From assembly GCA_039881145.1 (NCBI GenBank), contig JAYKKI010000008.1, forward strand, positions 29,184,501-29,248,500: 64,000 bases of DNA, read 5' to 3'. Source of the stretch: Druceiella hillmani (lineage: Eukaryota > Arthropoda > Insecta > Lepidoptera > Hepialidae). Of this stretch, positions 14,045 to 24,199 are shown in pieces; within the stretch, counting starts at the first letter, position 1; each line of letters starts with the position of its first letter. The notes under the pieces are model-generated. The model had not been told where the DNA came from and did no database searches. It worked only from the letters and a program-made list of their open reading frames with translations. The translations under genes were made by a program, and so were the position numbers.

Positions 14045-14667
14045 TGTAAACATGTTTCACTCATTCTTGTAGTTTTCCTTCATATTCAGTCAGACTAATT
14101 GTTATTAATCGAAATGATGGTTCATCAATTCATATAAAATCTGATATCGATACTTATTTTGTGATAATGACTGTGAGCTTTATTTTATAAGCCGGGTAAG
14201 TGAAAGATGAGTTTTTGGTGTTTTATGAGACGGACTAATTTTTCAAAGCGAAATATTTTTGTGATGTTAAATATAATTATCAGTTCTAATTTAAAATGTC
14301 GTTAAAATAAGAACAAATAAACACTGATTATGTTATCAGTCTTCTTTGTTTGAACGATTATTCATTTTCTTTTGTATATATTTTTGTGTGCCTAACACCA
14401 GTAATATTTATGGATCTTTAGCCTCTGCGATTAAAGGTAAATAGAAAAAGGAGAGGCATTCTTGAATAGTGTTGAAGGAAAATCTTCTGACGGTATCATT
14501 ACTTGAATTAAAATATCTAGTTATTTTCTATGGTTATGTATGTACCCACAGAATGTAAGCTTCAATAAGTTTCAATGCCTCCATGTTTCCAGTATCTATC
14601 CTATTACGTCTTAATTAGTCGAAATAATTATGTTGGGAGGAGGAAGGTTATATAGAGTTCATTGTTA

Positions 14668-15156
14668 TGGGACATATAGGTGAAATAATAATATCGAATT
14701 ATTATTAGACCGTTACAACACTTGTGACTTATTTTATTAAGGTGCTCACGAAAAAAAATGAATTATTTGACAAAAATTTTGAGCATATGATGTTTATTAA
14801 AATGGCTTCAAGTATTTGACTGCCAAGAGCGAAGTGTAGTCTACAAATTTTGTTAGATTTAAAAAAAAAATATCGGTGTTTAAAATAAAATTATCTTATT
14901 GACTAAAAATCCCATAAACTGTGGTGGTGGGGCCGCTATTTGATCCGTCTTCGAAATGGTCAGTCCTTTGTAACCCTCTTTATTGCACTTAATGTACAGA
15001 CATACATGCTTATGGTGGCCTTTGGGTATATACAGAAATTAGGCGCAGTAGGGTTTTCCCACTTCTTTACAAATACAGTTTAACGAGAGAGTTTTGCAAT
15101 ATGGTGCAGGTACGTGTTGTAAATTTGAATTATTTTAAAGAATACAATTCTTAACA
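14668..15156 (-). repeat. BEL/Pao 3' LTR
   Basis: The LTR is 489 bp and bounded by TG...CA on either strand. On the minus strand it carries an AATAAA polyadenylation signal (plus-strand TTTATT at about 14979-14984). It differs from the 5' LTR by many substitutions and several indels, by eye roughly 80-85 per cent identical. Confidence 0.88.
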
Positions 15157-15289
15157 TACCAACGCCTCGAACGAGCTACGTTCAATCAATGAATTACGAA
15201 GTATAAAGTTCAATTTTGTTACATAAATTACACTTATTTTCAAAATATTATTTACATTTATCAATAGTAAAGGAGCGACTCGAGATGTA

Positions 15290-18010
15290 AATAATATATA
15301 AGTTCCTAAATGTGTCTTGATGGTGACAACACGAACTTCTCCATCGTCTCGTGTATGAACGTCTATGATGCGTCCAAGTGGACAGTGTAAATATGGTACT
15401 TTGTTTTATTACAGCAAAATTAGCATACCGGTTCTTATTTGATTATGTGTTTCACTCTGCCATTTATTCTCGACCATCAATAGATTCAAGTACTCCTTGT
15501 ACCATCTTTTCCAAAAGTGTTGTTTAGTATATTGAATATGTTGCCAGCTTGATAATTGATTAATTGCGTGAACTGTTAATTTGGATCGGAAATGCTTGTA
15601 AACATATATCCTAAGGGCTTGAAGGTCATTGGGGTCTTCGAATAAAGGAGTTATGGATCTCGAATTAAGGATTGCCTCTGATTTCTACCACGTATCTCTC
15701 TAACTCTTCGTAGGTGGACGGTTTATCGCCTATTGTTCGTACAAAGTGAGTCTAGAATGATTTTTCCTCCCACAGCCCACTGAAATGTGATGATCTTGGA
15801 GATACGATATGCCGATTTGTCCCTTTATTATTTAAAAATGTATTAGCTGTCATTGCGAATATCTGATTGTATTAAGTTTCTTTTTAGCTATCTATTTCAT
15901 TTCTTGCACCACCAAAATTAGTTGCGTTATCAGAATATAAATTCAAAACTTGTTCCCCTCTACCAAAAAATTGCGCAAACTAGCAGTGAATGTCTCATTG
16001 CTTAAGTCGGACACTATCGCCTTAGTTGCAAAACAAAAATATGCAAGCATAAACTTTTTTACCATAAACAGTTTCTATGTTTTTTTCCTTCTTTAATATG
16101 AAATGGCCCACAATAGCCGATTCCAACATTTAAAAATGTTCTAGTTTGCGTTACTCTACTGCTCAGAAGATCGTCCATGAAATATAATCAGGCAGTTGGT
16201 TTTGCCTTAAACAAGTTATACATTCTCTGATAATTGATTTAGTTGCATTTTCCAGTTAATTGGCTAGTATTTCAACCCCACTGCATTCATAGTTGCTTGT
16301 AATCCGTTATATAAATTTATAAGGCATTGTTCGTGTATAAGTAAGTCAGTAACGTGATGTGTCTTAGGTAAGATAATTCGGAATTTACTAGGGTATGAAA
16401 ATGTTGAACTCTTTAATCTGCCGCCTACGCGAATAAATCTGTCTTTGTCTAAAAATGGATTTTATGCTCGAATTTCACTGTTAGAGCTAAGCAGCTCTAT
16501 AGTGAATAATTGTTTAATTTCGTTCTTAAAACACTCTTGTTGGGTCATTTTTACTATGAAATTTAGCGCCGAGTCTACCTCTTTCGTTGTGAGGTATCCA
16601 ACAGATTTAGACTGATGTTTCATAGTAATGTTTTTAAATCGTAAAAGTTAAGCTAAAAAGCATTTGAGTTTACCGACTGGTGAGTATTTAATTAAAAATG
16701 AATCTGAGTCTGTAATGGTAGTCATAATTTTCGGTTTAACTCCGGCACCACTTTTACGATACTGTTTGGTCATTCACCCTGATCTTATCGTAGCCATTCT
16801 AGTTTTTCAGCGATTACTATTTAGAAATTCCAATGGTAGTCTGCCATATTCTCCTGAGATGACACATGTCTCCAATGCATCGTTTTTGTTGAGTCTTTAA
16901 TTTCTGAAACTTGGTTAGCAACAAACGTTTTGAGTAAATATGGCTTTGTATTATTTCATCCCAAAACAAAGGATGAATCAGACCACAAAAACTTCGTCAG
17001 TTGTTCGACAAAGAGCAGGCAAGACAGTTTTTACGAACTGTGAGAGTAATAATGCCGCTCATATTCCCAACTTAGGTAATGTTGTTTAATATTGTTTTAG
17101 TGGGGTAATTCGATTTTTGAACATAATAGGTTTGTAAATATTTCTCCGGTGTTGTCTATAGATCTCACATAAATGTATGCTCAGTATGTATTTTCACTGA
17201 CGTCTCAGAATCCATGAATTACAACGCGCTAAGTATTCGTTATTATAACTTTTCTTGAAAAATTGTTATATTTAGGATCGATAATTGTTGTTGAACCGTC
17301 ATCCAAGAGGTCCTTACGTCTTCAGGTAATAAATCATCCCATCCAGCGTTGCATTACCACAATTTTGCATAACTATTTTGGCACAAACTATTGCCGGGCC
17401 TGTCAGAACGATTGGATCATAAATCCACCCAATGTTTGATAAGATGTGACGTTTAGTGAATTTTAGATTCGTCTCATCCTTCTCCTTGCATGTGATTTCG
17501 TCGTTTATTCGTTTCCATTGAATGCCTGATGCTTTTGTTTAAGGTATATCCTCAGTAAATAGACTGATGTCAGCAGGTTCTTCATCTATAGTCTCTACAA
17601 TTTCAGAGATGTTCGGTGCCCAGTTCCTAAGAGTAAATCCCCCCCCCCACATCTGTTAGCTCAATGAGTTCATTATATAAGTTATTTGTGTGTTTGATAG
17701 TAACTGTTCCTGTCATTACATCGTCCACGTAGAAGTGGCGTTTCAGAATTTCGGAAGGTCTAAAAATTGTACTGTTTCACAGTAATCGTTTAATTTTGAT
17801 TGGATTTCTTTATAGACTCTTTGTTTGATACGAGTTTCTAGCTGATTTAAACCTTCTACCGGGAGATTGATATTTTTGAATGGTAATTTTAATCGATCTG
17901 CCAGTTTTTTTTATGATAAAATGTCATTGCGATTCATTGCTCAGCTTGAATAATTTCGCAATTCCTTCCTACTATATTAATTAATGCCTTCAATAATAAA
18001 ACCTGCGTAG
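15290..18010 (-). pseudogene. BEL/Pao pol pseudogene (protease remnant, RT, RNase H, integrase)
   Basis: Reading the minus strand from 18010, the order is as follows. A protease stretch (VLLLKALINIVGRN, then HFIIKK) follows, with NESQ where an aspartic protease DSGSQ-type site is expected. RT begins abruptly at FYVDDVMTG (about 17720) and continues with GGGFTLRNWAPN; the N-terminal two thirds of RT are missing, so an internal deletion lies near 17755. Thumb/connection sequence (IGWIYDPIVLTGPA) follows near 17430. The RNase H end (VANQVSEIKD, TMHWRHVSSQEN) lies near 16900. Integrase holds GIGYCGPFHI (about 16110), LYSDNATNFGGA (about 15925), HFSGLWEEKSF (about 15770) and the C-terminal GRIIDVHTRDDGEVRV (about 15350). 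Numerous stops and frame changes rule out function. Confidence 0.87.
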
Positions 18011-18089
18011 CAACTGTGGCACTATATACCTTTATGTTTGAGCTACTGCCGATTTTGTTTTATTCTTGTTGATTATCCTAGTGATTCGC

Positions 18090-19254
18090 GTTATTGTAGT
18101 GTTTTAGTATATTTTGTTTTTTCCCGCATTTCCTACATCCTGACCATTTGCATTCACTACTACGGTAATATTTAAACAATTTAAACATGCTCGCTTCTCA
18201 ATGCGTTCATTCACATACATATTTTATAATTTTTCACATGCATAAATTTTATGACTTTACGAATTGACTGACTAATTTTTTGTGTGGTTTTCAATGCTTG
18301 TTTTTTACGCGAATGACCAGCTTTTTTGTTTGATTTAAATCTGCGCTCATGGCCGTTATTGTTAATATTTGATAGCATTCTTCTAAAAATATCATGAAAT
18401 CGCACATTTTGGGCATTTCGGTATCTTGAATAAATTTTTGCCATTCTGTGTGAATGTTTTGGTTAGTTTTTGATGTGAGAATGCAAATTAATAATGAGCC
18501 CCACTACACAACGTGTTCGCCTAATGATTTTAACGATTATATGTGAGTTAAAATCGTATTTCTTTTTTAATTCGTCAGCAGATTCCTTTGTCATCGTTGG
18601 TAATTTGAAAAATGTAAACACGTGATTTTGTATGACTACGCGTTTATTATTGACGGGCTTTCCAAAATTCGTATGCAACTAAATAATTTTCCTCGGATGC
18701 TTATAATGCTTCACTTACACCTACCGCCCCGCCTTTCAGACTAGACCTTAAATATTGAAATCTATCTAGTTCAGAGAGCCACGGTTGATCATGAATGAAT
18801 CTTTTAAAATTTGTATATAAATCTACCCATTTTTCATAAAAGCCGACAAAGGTTACAAGAGTTCAACCTTTGGCAGTTTTATACGGTATGGCCGGGTTGT
18901 ATTTGAATTATGTATTTTATTTCAGCTTGCGATTTGTTGTGCTGGTGTCGACAGCATTAGATTCATTTTATCTAATATTTCTTAAGCATAACTGATTTGT
19001 GCCTAATACAATTTTTCAAATTCATCAAAGTCGGTCGAACTCTCGGTAATCAGTTCATCTATATTTGTTTGGATTTCTTCAAATTGATTTAGTATACTGC
19101 TTATATTTTTTAAACGTAATTTTATTTCTGTATGGTTAGCATGGTTTTCTTCCTTGTGAATATAATTGATAAATTTTGTGAATTTTTTTTTAAATACTCT
19201 TCTTTGCTGTTTTAATTTAATTGATATTGCAGTATCTGGCATTTTGATAACCAA
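18090..19254 (-). pseudogene. BEL/Pao gag pseudogene
   Basis: The gag start is the ATG at 19254 or the one at 19242; the first 83 codons are open and coiled-coil-like (ISIKLKQQRRVFKKKFTKF and onward). Then, across stops, come KLPKVELL (about 18860), WLSELDRFQYLRSSLKGGA (about 18740-18790) and DFMIFLEECYQIL (about 18380), the conserved BEL/Pao gag blocks. The nucleocapsid end has CLNCLN and, after a frame change, ECKWSGCRKCGKK (18105-18170), matching the CCHC plus CC zinc-knuckle layout of this superfamily; no His is read in the interrupted first knuckle. Multiple nonsense codons and frameshifts are present. Confidence 0.85.
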
Positions 19255-19449
19255 TTTATATTAGCAATATTATTAAATATAATATTGCTAAAATAAATTG
19301 TTATCAAAGCAAATGTGGTGGATTATTATATAGGAAAATACAAGAGATTTGTTCACCTATATTTGTTGTTGCGATATTCACCTTTTTGGATCTGGTGTAT
19401 CCATATGTTGACTGTATTCGCTGTAGATGAGTTAGCCTTGATACTGGTG

Positions 19450-19815
19450 ATGAGGACTGTCCGTTGGCTCTAGAGTCAGTAGTTTTCGGCTACTCATTTT
19501 CCTCGTGTATTGATATGCCTTCGATAATTGAAGGCTTTCACGTTGACAAATTTTATGCACTTTGTATTTAACGATCGTAGGATACGCTGTACTAAATATT
19601 CAAATTTTTGTACTGTTTTTTATGAGGATCTTCCGTTGGCTCTGTAGGAATGAGTCTGCGTAGTTTTGTTCACGCTTCTCAGCTGCTGATTTTACTGGTG
19701 TATTGATAAAAACTCGTTGATTGAAGGCTTCCACGTTAACGATTTTTGTGCACTTTATATTTAACAATTGTTGAATATACCGTACTAATTTTTCAATTTT
19801 TTATATTGTCTTTAA
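19450..19815 (-). repeat. Tandem duplication in the BEL/Pao leader
   Basis: Two adjacent diverged copies of roughly 180 bp (about 19450-19622 and 19623-19815) lie between the 5' LTR and gag. Each contains, on the plus strand, TCCGTTGGCTCT, GTGTATTGATA, ATTGAAGGCTT, GTGCACTTT or ATGCACTTT, and TATTTAAC. The leader is thus about 660 bp, long for such an element. The role is unknown; it may be part of the packaging or leader region. Confidence 0.75.
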
Positions 19816-19918
19816 TGAATTATCTTTGCAGCTTGCTGCTGGAACACTGTACAACTTTACATCACTTGAATATTTCGATATATTTATCCGGTGTATTTAT
19901 CCGGCTCTAAGGATTTAA

Positions 19919-20392
19919 TGGGGCGTATAGGTGAAATAACTATATCTAATTATTATTGGACTCTTACAACACTAGCGACTTATATTATTAAGATGCTCAC
20001 AAAAAACATTATTTGTGAATATATGATGTTTTTTTTAAATGGTGTTAACTGAGAACTTTTAGATTTACAAAAAACATCGGTGATTATAATAAAATTATCG
20101 TATTAGCTAAAAATCTCTTAAACTCTCATGGTAGGGTGGCTACTTGGCCCGCCTTCGGGATGTTCAGTCCCTTGTAATCCCCTTTATTGCACTAAATGAA
20201 CAGTCAAACTAGCGAATACAATACATAATGTAAGACAATACATGCTTATGGTCGCCTTTCTGTCCATATAGATATTAGGCGCAGTAGTTTTTTCTCACTG
20301 CTTTGCATATACAGTTTACCGAGAGAGTTTTACAATATATAGCAGGTACGTGTTGTAAATTGGAAATATTTTAGAGAATACCATTCTTAACA
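19919..20392 (-). repeat. BEL/Pao 5' LTR
   Basis: The LTR is 474 bp, TG...CA bounded, colinear with 14668-15156. On the minus strand it has an AATAAA signal (plus-strand TTTATT at 20183-20188). A short insertion relative to the other LTR lies near 20205-20240 (AACTAGCGAATACAATACAT region). Confidence 0.88.
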
Positions 20393-20466
20393 TTCAGTTT
20401 TTGCATTACTTAACGATAGTCTGCTTTCTGCAAGCAATTCATCAAAGTAAAAATTTGAACGGCATA

Positions 20467-20512
20467 TTGATCTGTTTATTTTATATACATCTATATAAAA
20501 TAAATAGATCAA
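20467..20512. repeat. Long near-perfect hairpin (21-bp arms, 4-base loop)
   Basis: The arm TTGATCTGTTTATTTTATATA (20467-20487) and its complement (20492-20512) differ at one position, which can form a G-U wobble. The loop is CATC. It lies 75 bp outside the BEL/Pao LTR. It could be a small foldback element, a miRNA-like hairpin or the remains of an inverted duplication. Confidence 0.7.
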
Positions 20513-20592
20513 CTATAGGTACTGACCATAAATAATTATTTTAGTCAAAGGATTGTTCCATTTTTAAGGACTTATAAATTTGAAATATTTAT

Positions 20593-20598
<6 letters not shown>

Positions 20599-20647
<49 letters not shown>

Positions 20648-20683
20648 CATATATATATACATATATATATATATATACATATA

Positions 20684-20748
<65 letters not shown>

Positions 20749-20750
20749 AT
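20599..20750. repeat. (TA)n microsatellite with (TG)n segment
   Basis: About 150 bp of TA repeat with ATACAT interruptions and a short GTGTGTGTG run near 20732-20746. It gives spurious poly-(Tyr-Ile) frames on both strands. Confidence 0.95.
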
Positions 20751-21641
20751 ATATACATTACTGTATATTTACGCATAAAAGCTTCGACAACACGTTAGAT
20801 ACACGTGCTAGTACATTATATTTACGTGAGAAAATTGCGAACACATAAATGTAGTCGAGCGTAACAAGTAATTCGCTGTTTCGACTTCTTGGAAATGGCA
20901 AAATTAAGTTTCATGAACATACATTTTCGTTCTTTATTTAAATTTAGAAAAAGGAATCTTGTGTTGAAATACGAATATTCTTATTTTTCCTCTGAATTCA
21001 TGATGAACCGTATTTTCACATGTTGATGTAGTCTATGTTATTATGATAGTATTCAGTAAAAAAATTTCTGAAATATCTTTTAAAATTTTTACCAATTGGA
21101 ATTTGGCCTTTATTTGAAATTCAGTTCCTTTAGTCGGTTGAATTTAAATGCCTTTAGACTGTCACGAAAATATAAATAGTCTAGATCTTACCACATAAAT
21201 AAATTAGAAATTTTATGAGTTATATATTAAAATAGCAGATAAAGTTTTTATTACATCTAAATAATAATTTAATTTATTGGGGACATGTATCTTGCGCTAA
21301 TTATATATGTTTTACCTTCCCTTCAATATGGTATTTTTAACTGCTTTGTCCTTTCTTAAGTCCATATATATTTATTTGTGCATATATAGCGTTACGGTAA
21401 TTATTCAGTAAATTTTTGTACAATTAAATTGTGATATTCATTAGACATGTAAAAGAGATTAACCGCATTTAAGTACTTTTCAATGTCACTTTTCCTTTGA
21501 ACTGTTATTCAGTGCTTATTTATTTTCTTTTTTGTTATTTATTGTTAATTTCACTATTACAAATTTTATATAAGGTAGAGTACACCTGTAGATAGAACCG
21601 GAAAACAATTTATGCGAAAATATACGTAAAATAAAAAATAC

Positions 21642-21692
21642 TTTTATAATGCACCTTAGGTAATTATCATTTACGTAAGGCGCATTATAAAA
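21642..21692. repeat. Imperfect 22-bp hairpin
   Basis: The left arm starts TTTTATAATGCACCTTA at 21642 and the right arm ends TAAGGCGCATTATAAAA at 21692. The arms differ at about two positions and the loop is about 5 bases. No known family is recognised. Confidence 0.65.
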
Positions 21693-22014
21693 TCAGTTGG
21701 TAACATTAATAATCAGCCAATTACTTATTTTCTGTTATTTATTTATTTGAAGAGTTTAATTATATTAAAATAATGTGTAGTTTATTAAAATGTTTATCTG
21801 CATACAACATAAAATATTGGGTTTTGTTCGATAAATCTCATTAATGATAAGTTCACATGGAATTTTTCTAATTTCATACTTCCATAGTTTAGATAAAAAT
21901 ATTTTATGATTGATTTACAGCTTCGAAGCTTTTGCAAGATCTAAAGATGCTAAATTTAAAGACGGTAAATTTAGTAAAAGATTGTTTTAATTAGTGCGGG
22001 ATGTCGTTTGAAAG

Positions 22015-22600
22015 GACTGGTTATAATGGTCTCAAAAATATTTCTTTTATAATTTTAGGTATTATATCTTCAGAAATATGTTGAAAAAATATGCAAAAAA
22101 TGTGTTCCTGCCTGTTCTCGAAACTACTCAACCTGAAATTATGAAAAAAAATGGATTTTTAAACGCCCGCGCAAAGGTTGTAGGAACATGAGAGGGATGT
22201 CACAAAAATTAGCCCGGTAATAAATCATATTAACAGTATATTTTGCAAATAATTTATACCACCAACTTTTTAAATATTCGCATAACAATTAAAAAGGAGG
22301 TAAACAAAGGTCTTAAATTGTTATCTTTGTGTATAAATCACGTGGATACTCTATGTGGTTTTTCGTGACATTTAAAAAAAGGCTGGTTATAAGTAGTGCA
22401 AAAATATTTTTTTAAAATTTGAAATTGTATATTTAAAAACGTATTCTAAAAATATGCAAAAATATAGCATACTGCCCTTTATTTCCAAAACTACCGTATC
22501 AAATATCGTGATGGTAAAATCCTATTCTTTATAGGGATAGTAAAATCTGACTAGAAGATGACACGAAAACTATAGCGATTATCTTACATCTCCTAATTTT
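22015..22600. repeat. Two diverged copies of a dispersed repeat
   Basis: Blocks at about 22015-22200 and 22381-22600 share an order of motifs: GGTTATAA, a CAAAAATATTT block, an ATATGCAAAAA block, TTTCCAAAACTAC- or CTCGAAACTACT-type sequence and an ATGACACGAAAA- or ATGTCACAAAAA-type end. Related blocks recur at 53265-53780. The family is unknown and no coding capacity is seen. Confidence 0.45.
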
Positions 22601-23135
22601 TGAAATATGCAACATGTTTTTACGTCTATGAAAGATATAGAATATAATACGTTGCAATATATTTATCATATAATTTCATCAACGCATATAATATAATCTA
22701 TATTTCCACAAACAAAGAAATTCTTTCCTAATTTTCTAATCACATATTTTTTATTATCACTAAAATATTGTTTAACCGTATTGTTGTCAAATCAAAATTT
22801 GGTCAATTAAATTATTTTGCTGAGTTTTAACAGCACGAGTTGTATCCATATTTTTGAGTTACGTTATTTCTGTCTAAATTCTAAATATTATATGATGATA
22901 CTTCTTTAGTTTTTCACAAGATAATATGACTTTCCGTAACCCATATACTACGCGATTTTACGCTCCACTTATTACTTTTTATACTGACCGTATAATTACT
23001 TATCAAATATTTTAGATGGATAATAAAAATATAGAAAAAAAATTCTGGACCACTTATTTCTAAGAGTGATAGCCAGTCCGTCTGTTTACTTAAATTATGT
23101 AAGCAATTATATTCTACAATTTTTTTTATTATATA

Positions 23136-23510
23136 TTACTTTCTTGTCATGTAGTTCAAATAAAAACAAAAAAAATCATAATTATCAATAAAAATACTTG
23201 TATGTGTAAAATATTGAATACTAGCAATATTACATCTAATAAAAATGTTATCAACGCGTGAACCTCCAAGATCATTTGGTATTGGATAGCCATGAAAATA
23301 AGGTAAAAAATTATAATCAAGAAAGTTAGGTAAAAAATCGTAAATACGTACTCCATCATTATGCATTAAATTAATATTAAAATCACCAGCCCTAACATGA
23401 TTTTTTCATTGCCGATTCTTCCAGTTATTGTCAAAGATTATCTTAATAAAATCTTTTTTGTTGACATCATAACATCTACATACACCAATGACTTCAGTTT
23501 CTTTATTTTC
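23136..23510 (-). pseudogene. Non-LTR retrotransposon (LINE) endonuclease fragment
   Basis: On the minus strand, allowing frame changes, the order is EVIGVCRCYDVNKKDF (about 23490-23440), then RAGDFNINLMHNDGV (about 23390), YDFLPNFLDYNFLPYFHG, NDLGGSRVDNIFIRCNIASI and IFIDNYDFFCFY. This matches the second half of an AP-endonuclease-type LINE endonuclease: the GDFNI box, a PTR/DH-equivalent block and the final IxDH block. The terminal Asp-His normally seen appears here as Asp-Asn (IDNYD), so catalysis would be lost even without frameshifts. No RT domain follows downstream. Confidence 0.7.
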
Positions 23511-24199
23511 ATTTTATTTACTCGTAACTATAGTTAAATATATCATTTATTTATCATAATATTCAGGTCAAAATATATTTTTAATTTGTCTTCGAAAATA
23601 ATTTCGGATAATACTAAGAGTTATAAGATTATTTAAATTTTTTTTGGAAAGAAGAAATCAATTTTTAAATGACTTTTGACTCTAGGGATTGAAACAAGAA
23701 TGCAGAGAAAATATTCGAGGGTAAGCGTCTTGGTCTAAAATCAATCGGTTCCATTGAAATTCGAAATCAGGAGTGAATTTGTTTATATTTTAGGTATTTT
23801 TCTTATTACAACGCTATATTATAAAATTTAAAATATCAGTTTCCTCGACAACGATTCGCATAAGAATAATTTGAAATGACTAAGATTTGTCAAATGTCGT
23901 ATATTAATAATCATAACATAAAACGATGACATTATTGTTTACTTACTATCAAAAAACTTACAAATATTTATTTTATCGAAAATAATTCAAATCCATGTTA
24001 GTAATTTTTCACTAACTAAACTGCAACTATATGACCTAGAGCTATCCTATAATTTAATCGGAGTACAATAGCTAACAAGAGGGATTTAGCCTTAACGAAA
24101 ATACTGCTATCTTCAACCTTCACAATCCATATAGGACACGAAATTTTTCTTGGACTAGATTTCTTATAACAACTATTATCTAATTACAACAGCAAAATA

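Larger units (their letters stand above)
14668..20392 (-). mobile_element. BEL/Pao LTR retrotransposon, full-length but decayed
   Basis: Two direct LTRs (19919-20392 upstream and 14668-15156 downstream in element orientation) bound 4.76 kb of internal sequence. The gene order on the minus strand is gag, protease, RT, RNase H, integrase, the BEL/Pao order. Diagnostic features are the two-part gag zinc knuckle, a YVDD reverse transcriptase box followed by a GGFTLRNW block, and an integrase tail with a CPLGRIIDVHTRDDGEVRV block. The element is full of stops and frameshifts and its LTRs have diverged strongly, so the insertion is old. I see no clear target-site duplication. Confidence 0.9.

Noticed and set aside
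16664..16900. 78-codon plus-strand frame inside the BEL/Pao element
   Set aside because: It is antisense to the RNase H-integrase region, whose minus-strand reading is recognisable.
14668..20392. Endogenous retrovirus with envelope
   Set aside because: The gene order ends at integrase just before the 3' LTR; no envelope-like frame exists in either LTR element.
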